From the NCBI GenBank assembly GCA_003536545.1, contig DPZW01000185.1, positions 1-7,404 on the forward strand: a stretch of DNA of 7,404 nucleotides, given 5' to 3'. Origin of the DNA: Rhodospirillaceae bacterium. Lineage in GTDB: Bacteria > Pseudomonadota > Alphaproteobacteria > UBA11073. The position numbers and the translations under genes were made by a program. Below, in pieces: positions 5,723 to 7,404 of the stretch (position 1 is its first letter; each line of letters opens with the position of its first letter). The notes under the pieces are model-generated. The model was not told the DNA's origin, ran no database searches, and worked only from the letters and a program-made list of their open reading frames with translations.

Positions 5723-7404
5723 ATCGTGCCGGATCCTGGTACAGCCAGTTGCGCAAAATCGCGACGGCCTGCTCCGGATGCTTATCAACAATTTCAGAAA
5801 TCTTTTTGAGCGATGACGCGCGCACGCGACCTTCCACCTGCTCCAGGTTAATCATGCGTTCAATTTCACTCTCCATCGCCATGGCGCGCTCGGCCAATTC
5901 TTCAGGATTGAAATTCTGCGGCGATCCTAATTGGGGTGGCCCGCCACCCATACCGCCCATGCCGGATTGATCGGTCAGCATGGCATTATTATTGCCGCTG
6001 CCCCCGCCAAAACCACCGCCACCATAACCGCCACCGGATGCCGGCACCTGCGCCATCACCTTGCTGGTAAGTGGTTTAACCACGAGCAAAATAAAGAGAA
6101 TAGCAACCAGGCCAAGCACGAAAGTTTCCAGCAATTTGGATAGATCATCTTTGGTAAAGCCCAGCGGCAGCGTCGCTTCAGGCGCGGCTTCTGCATCACG
6201 TGCGAACTGCATGTTTTCAATCTTTACCGTATCGCCACGGTCTGCATCGAAACCAATGGCAGATTTCACCAGCTCTTCCAGCTTCGCCATTTCTTCGGCA
6301 TTACGTGGCTGATAGGTTTGCGTAGGCGGCGCACCCTCTTCTCCTGGGGTTTCTGTATAATTACCATCCACAATCACGGCGACAGAGATCTTTTTGACCG
6401 CGCCCATTTCCTGAATGGTATTGATAATCTTTTTCCCAACTTCAAAATTTGTTGTTTCCTCGGTACGGTTGCTGTTGTTGTTCGCACCGCCACCGCCACC
6501 TGCCGCCCCCTCACCCGCGGGTAGATTATTGCCCACGGATACGGTGCCACCGCCCGATGTTTCGGAATTTGTGCTGGTTTCTGTCACGGCCTGTGTAGAA
6601 CGCGGCACTGCGCCTTCGGGATCAAATTTTTCTTCATTCGTGACGACACGGTTGAAATCCATATCTGCGGTAACGGTGGCACGAACGCGGCCATAGCCGA
6701 CAGTACGGCCCAATAAATCCTCAACCTGCTGGGCAGTACGTGCCTCAAAATCGCGCCGCACTTCGTCACCTGTTTGGCCGCCGGCCCCCACAGAAGAACT
6801 GTCGCCATCTGTGGAACCGCGCGCCAACAAATTTCCGGCATTATCAATAACTGAAATGGCCTGCGGTTTTAACTGCGGCACACCTGCAGAAACCAAATGC
6901 TGAATGGCGGCGATCTGCTCGCGCGATAATGCCGTTGATCCGCGCAATGTTAGAAAAACGCTGGCCGTTGCCGGGCGGCTTTGGCGGGCAAATAATTCAC
7001 GTTCCGGCAAAACCAGATGCACACGCGCGGCGCGGATACCCTGCACCGTTGAAATGGTGCGTGCCAGTTCACCTTCAAGGGCGCGCAGCTGATTGATGTT
7101 TTGTACGAATGTCGTCGTACCAAAGCTGCTTTGCTTGTCAAAAATTTCATAGCCCACGCCACCGCCGGATGGCAAACCTTCAGCCGCCATCACCATCCGC
7201 AATTTACCCACCTGATCCGTCGGTACCTTAATCTGCATACCATCTGCGGAAACCGTATAAGGAATTTGCATGGTATCGAGTTTTTGGACAATCGCGCCGC
7301 TATCAGCTTGCGGCAGGTCGCTATAGAGCAAACCCATTTGGCCGGTCGACATCCGCGAGGGGAGGAAAAAGAAGAAGATCAGCATCCCCACCATGACTGC
7401 GCCC
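5721..7404 (-). CDS. fliF: Flagellar MS-ring protein FliF, N-terminus beyond the right edge
   Basis: FliF builds the MS ring in the inner membrane, the base on which rotor and export gate assemble. About 560 residues are visible. The frame is open to the right edge, and the ATG at 7394 lies inside the first transmembrane helix (GAVMVGMLIFFFFL), so the true start is upstream, probably a few tens of residues. Counting from that Met: ring-building motifs of the YscJ/FliF domain include LLYSDLPQADSGAIVQKL (22-39), a NQLRALEGELARTI segment (101-114) and RAARVHLVLPERELF (121-135). The beta-collar region contains a Gly/Asn-rich insert (about 279-308). The second transmembrane helix is near 421-442. 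A cytoplasmic Gly-rich linker (451-486) leads to the FliG-binding tail (about 498-557, with SLKKISEIVDKHPEQAVAIL and the final NWLYQDPAR). The stop overlaps the fliG ribosome binding site. It is the first visible gene of the operon; the promoter lies outside. Confidence 0.97.
   Translation of the reverse strand, partial: GAVMVGMLIFFFFLPSRMSTGQMGLLYSDLPQADSGAIVQKLDTMQIPYTVSADGMQIKVPTDQVGKLRMVMAAEGLPSGGGVGYEIFDKQSSFGTTTFVQNINQLRALEGELARTISTVQGIRAARVHLVLPERELFARQSRPATASVFLTLRGSTALSREQIAAIQHLVSAGVPQLKPQAISVIDNAGNLLARGSTDGDSSSVGAGGQTGDEVRRDFEARTAQQVEDLLGRTVGYGRVRATVTADMDFNRVVTNEEKFDPEGAVPRSTQAVTETSTNSETSGGGTVSVGNNLPAGEGAAGGGGGANNNSNRTEETTNFEVGKKIINTIQEMGAVKKISVAVIVDGNYTETPGEEGAPPTQTYQPRNAEEMAKLEELVKSAIGFDADRGDTVKIENMQFARDAEAAPEATLPLGFTKDDLSKLLETFVLGLVAILFILLVVKPLTSKVMAQVPASGGGYGGGGFGGGSGNNNAMLTDQSGMGGMGGGPPQLGSPQNFNPEELAERAMAMESEIERMINLEQVEGRVRASSLKKISEIVDKHPEQAVAILRNWLYQDPAR

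Noticed and set aside
5931..6143. Tandem repeat or CRISPR-like array in the CCACCGCC-rich stretch
   Set aside because: The repetition comes from Gly codons of the FliF linker; there are no regular repeat units or spacers.
7392..7394. ATG at 7394 as the true fliF start
   Set aside because: It lies within the first membrane helix, the frame is open upstream to the window edge, and FliF proteins have a cytoplasmic N-terminal segment before this helix.

Overview
The window carries a flagellar gene cluster that reads entirely on the minus strand. In transcription order it holds fliF (5' end beyond the right edge), fliG, fliH, fliN, a sigma-54 activator of the FlbD type, and flhA. A broken start of flhF follows at the left edge. 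The order fliF-fliG-fliH(flbE)-fliN-flbD matches the class II fliF operon of Caulobacter and related Alphaproteobacteria. The flhA-flhF continuation is common in Rhodospirillales-like alphaproteobacteria. An alphaproteobacterium of intermediate GC with a polar or single flagellum is therefore the best guess; that is inference from gene order and protein style, and genus cannot be told from here.

Layout from right to left: fliF (7404-5721, MS ring), fliG (5711-4680, rotor/switch), fliH (4680-3916, export ATPase regulator), fliN (3919-3587, C ring), flbD (3571-2213, transcriptional activator), flhA (2200-89, export gate), flhF start (88-1). The genes are packed tightly: gaps are 9, 15 and 12 bp, fliG/fliH share one base (TAATG) and fliH/fliN share four (ATGA). 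No gene-free stretch is long enough for an internal terminator or an obvious promoter, so one polycistronic transcript starting beyond the right edge is likely.

The products act together. FliF forms the membrane ring, FliG and FliN form the rotor and switch on its cytoplasmic face, FliH links the export ATPase to FliN and the FlhA gate, FlhA is the main export-gate protein, and FlbD couples basal-body assembly to transcription of later flagellar genes. FlhF would set polar placement.

The one anomaly is at the left edge. Positions 1-24 and 69-92 form a perfect 24-bp inverted repeat made of the flhA stop and the first flhF codons. The real-looking FlhF N-terminus (about 22 residues) reads on the plus strand, facing flhA, while the minus-strand copy diverges after about eight residues. 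This looks like a fold-back junction, most likely an assembly or amplification artefact at a contig end, less likely a real inverted duplication. Apart from that this is a standard flagellar operon; I do not see an undescribed system in it.
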